DNA of 25,205 nucleotides from Dehalococcoidia bacterium (GTDB taxonomy: Bacteria > Chloroflexota > Dehalococcoidia > GIF9 > AB-539-J10), in NCBI GenBank assembly GCA_003562555.1, contig PWUO01000149.1, forward strand, positions 1 to 25,205, in the 5' to 3' direction. A program made the translations under genes and the position numbers. The notes under the pieces are model-generated. The model was not told the origin of the DNA. It ran no database searches and saw nothing but the letters and a program-made list of their open reading frames with translations. This document shows, one piece after another, positions 23,910 through 25,205 of this stretch; within the stretch, counting starts at the first letter, position 1; the number at the start of each line of letters is the position of its first letter.

Positions 23910-25205
23910 ACGACGACAGACTCATCCAGCTTGACGAACAGCGGTTTTACCTCGCCCAGCCTCTGACCCGGAGATGGAACGACCATTCGCCAACCCCGGT
24001 CAGCCAGAATGTCCTCGAAGCCCAAGGACTTGTGCAGCACATCTGAACTGAACGGCAGATACGGACTGAGCATCGTGCAGAGCGCGGAGAGCACACCCAT
24101 TACCGTATACAAAGACCTTCCTGCCACGTCGCGGGACACCTTGATCGCTTTCCACGGAGCCTGATCATCAAGGTAACGATTTGCCTTCTGTGCCAGTGAC
24201 ATCGAGTGTCGGATGCCCTCTCTGAAGCTGCAGCGCTCAAGCGCACTCCGAACGTCGGCCAGCGTCTGCTCGGCCTGTGAAAGCAACTCCTGCGATTGCA
24301 CGTCAAGTTCGCCTGGATCGGGGACTGCCCCTCCGAAGTGCCGATGCGTGAACGTCAGCACGCGGTGTGCCAGATTGCCGTAGGTCCCAACCAATTCGTC
24401 GTTGTTACGGTGCACGAACTTATCCCATGCGAAATCGCTGTCCTGCGTCTCAGGCATGGAAGCGGACAGGAAGTAACGGAGAGGATCTGGGTCATACCTC
24501 TCCAGGTAATCATCAACCCATACTGCCCAATTCCGACTGGTCGAGAGCTTCTGGCCATGAATGTTGAGGAACTCATTAGATGGTACGTCGTAGGGGAGAT
24601 TGAGGCCTCCATACGCCATGAGGGTTCCCGGCCAGCTCAATGTGTGGAAGAAGATGTTGTCTTTGCCTATGAAGTTGTAGATACGTGCATCCTGTTTCCA
24701 GAAGCGCTCCCACAGCGTCTCGTCACCCTGGAGCTTGGCCCATTCCTTCGTGGCGGAAAGGTATCCGATAACCGCCTCAAACCACACATAGATACGCTTG
24801 CCTTCATATCCCTCGAGAGGGACGGGGATACCCCATTCTATGTCACGGGTAATTGCGCGATCCCGCAATCCCTCATCCAGAAACCTTCTGGTTGCACCAA
24901 TGACATTGGGCCGCCAGTGCGTCATGCCTTCAACCCACGAATTCAACCGATCTTGAAGCGCACTCAGCCGCAGAAAGAAGTGTTCCGACTCTTCGAATCG
25001 TGGTGTTCCTGCACATAGAACACAATGCGGTTCCCCCAATTCGATCGGGTCGAGCGGCTTGCCACACGCCTCACACTCGTCTCCTCGCGCATTCGCCGAA
25101 CTGCAATTGGGACAAATCCCCAGCACATAGCGGTCAGGCAGGAATCGTCCACACGACGGACAATACGCCTGCAGCACGGCCTGTTTGTAGAGATATCCCT
25201 TCTCA
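23882..25205 (-). CDS. metG: Methionyl-tRNA synthetase, N-terminus cut off by window edge
   Basis: The C-terminal 440 or so residues of MetRS; the frame stays open to the right edge, where EKGYLYKQAVLQAYCPSC reads straight into the enzyme, so the HIGH motif and first hundred or so residues lie outside. Zinc knuckles are present as CPSC, CPNC, CEAC and CVLC. IYVWFEAVIGYLSA, FIGKDNIFFHTLSWP and the KMSKS equivalent KLSTSR (about 24533-24550) follow, then the anticodon-binding helices (DRSLAQKANRYLDDQAPWK-like region). The protein ends shortly after the anticodon domain, so no C-terminal EMAPII-like tRNA-binding domain is present. KLSTSR is a known variant in one MetRS subgroup. It converges on ftsH. 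A GTG inside the fragment (25177) is not a real start. Confidence 0.95.
   Translation of the reverse strand, partial: EKGYLYKQAVLQAYCPSCGRFLPDRYVLGICPNCSSANARGDECEACGKPLDPIELGEPHCVLCAGTPRFEESEHFFLRLSALQDRLNSWVEGMTHWRPNVIGATRRFLDEGLRDRAITRDIEWGIPVPLEGYEGKRIYVWFEAVIGYLSATKEWAKLQGDETLWERFWKQDARIYNFIGKDNIFFHTLSWPGTLMAYGGLNLPYDVPSNEFLNIHGQKLSTSRNWAVWVDDYLERYDPDPLRYFLSASMPETQDSDFAWDKFVHRNNDELVGTYGNLAHRVLTFTHRHFGGAVPDPGELDVQSQELLSQAEQTLADVRSALERCSFREGIRHSMSLAQKANRYLDDQAPWKAIKVSRDVAGRSLYTVMGVLSALCTMLSPYLPFSSDVLHKSLGFEDILADRGWRMVVPSPGQRLGEVKPLFVKLDESVVVEETARLGS

Overview
The window is a dense, GC-rich (roughly 55-60% by eye) bacterial chromosome segment made mostly of housekeeping genes. No gene-free stretch exceeds about 180 bases, and I see no rRNA, tRNA, CRISPR array, transposase or phage gene. 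A Chloroflexota (Dehalococcoidia/SAR202-like) host is my best guess. It rests on an amidating-lyase-like NHL propeller, a small YidC, lipoprotein forms of HtrA and of a PQQ-type propeller, and promoters placed directly on start codons. This is inference, not proof.

Left third (1-7750). A cytoplasmic NHL propeller protein is followed, on the minus strand, by a two-gene unit. That unit is an SDR dehydrogenase (dihydroflavonol reductase/3-beta-HSD type) that overlaps, by ATGA, a full-length steroid 5-alpha-reductase homologue. Next come a Cys-rich TIGR04076 protein and a tightly overlapping glycerol catabolism operon in the order glpK, glpO-type glycerol-3-phosphate dehydrogenase with a [2Fe-2S] BFD domain, a second FAD/NAD oxidoreductase, and DUF1667. 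The last three look like subunits of one soluble redox complex.

Middle (7750-16950). A PadR regulator and an HtrA-like lipoprotein protease diverge from each other. A long minus-strand series then reads rpsF, ssb, rpsR, rpmH, rnpA, yidD, PQQ-propeller lipoprotein, yidC, khpB/jag, ileS. It joins the S6-SSB-S18 operon to the L34-RnpA-YidD-YidC-Jag operon, and a predicted lipoprotein sits between the two membrane-insertion genes. rpmH was found by eye.

Right (16950-25205). A calcineurin-like phosphoesterase diverges from a plus-strand operon of thiL, tsaE, tsaB, a hotdog-thioesterase/HAD-phosphatase fusion and ndk. rsfS (minus) and ftsH (plus) are divergent, and metG (minus) runs off the right edge.

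The most unusual pattern is regulatory. At least seven genes carry an extended -10 element, TGnTATAAT or one change from it, ending only 6-14 bases before the start codon. For rpsF, thiL, ftsH, htrA and padR this predicts leaderless or nearly leaderless mRNAs, and it moves the likely starts of ftsH and rpsF. Genes inside operons instead use ordinary Shine-Dalgarno sites.
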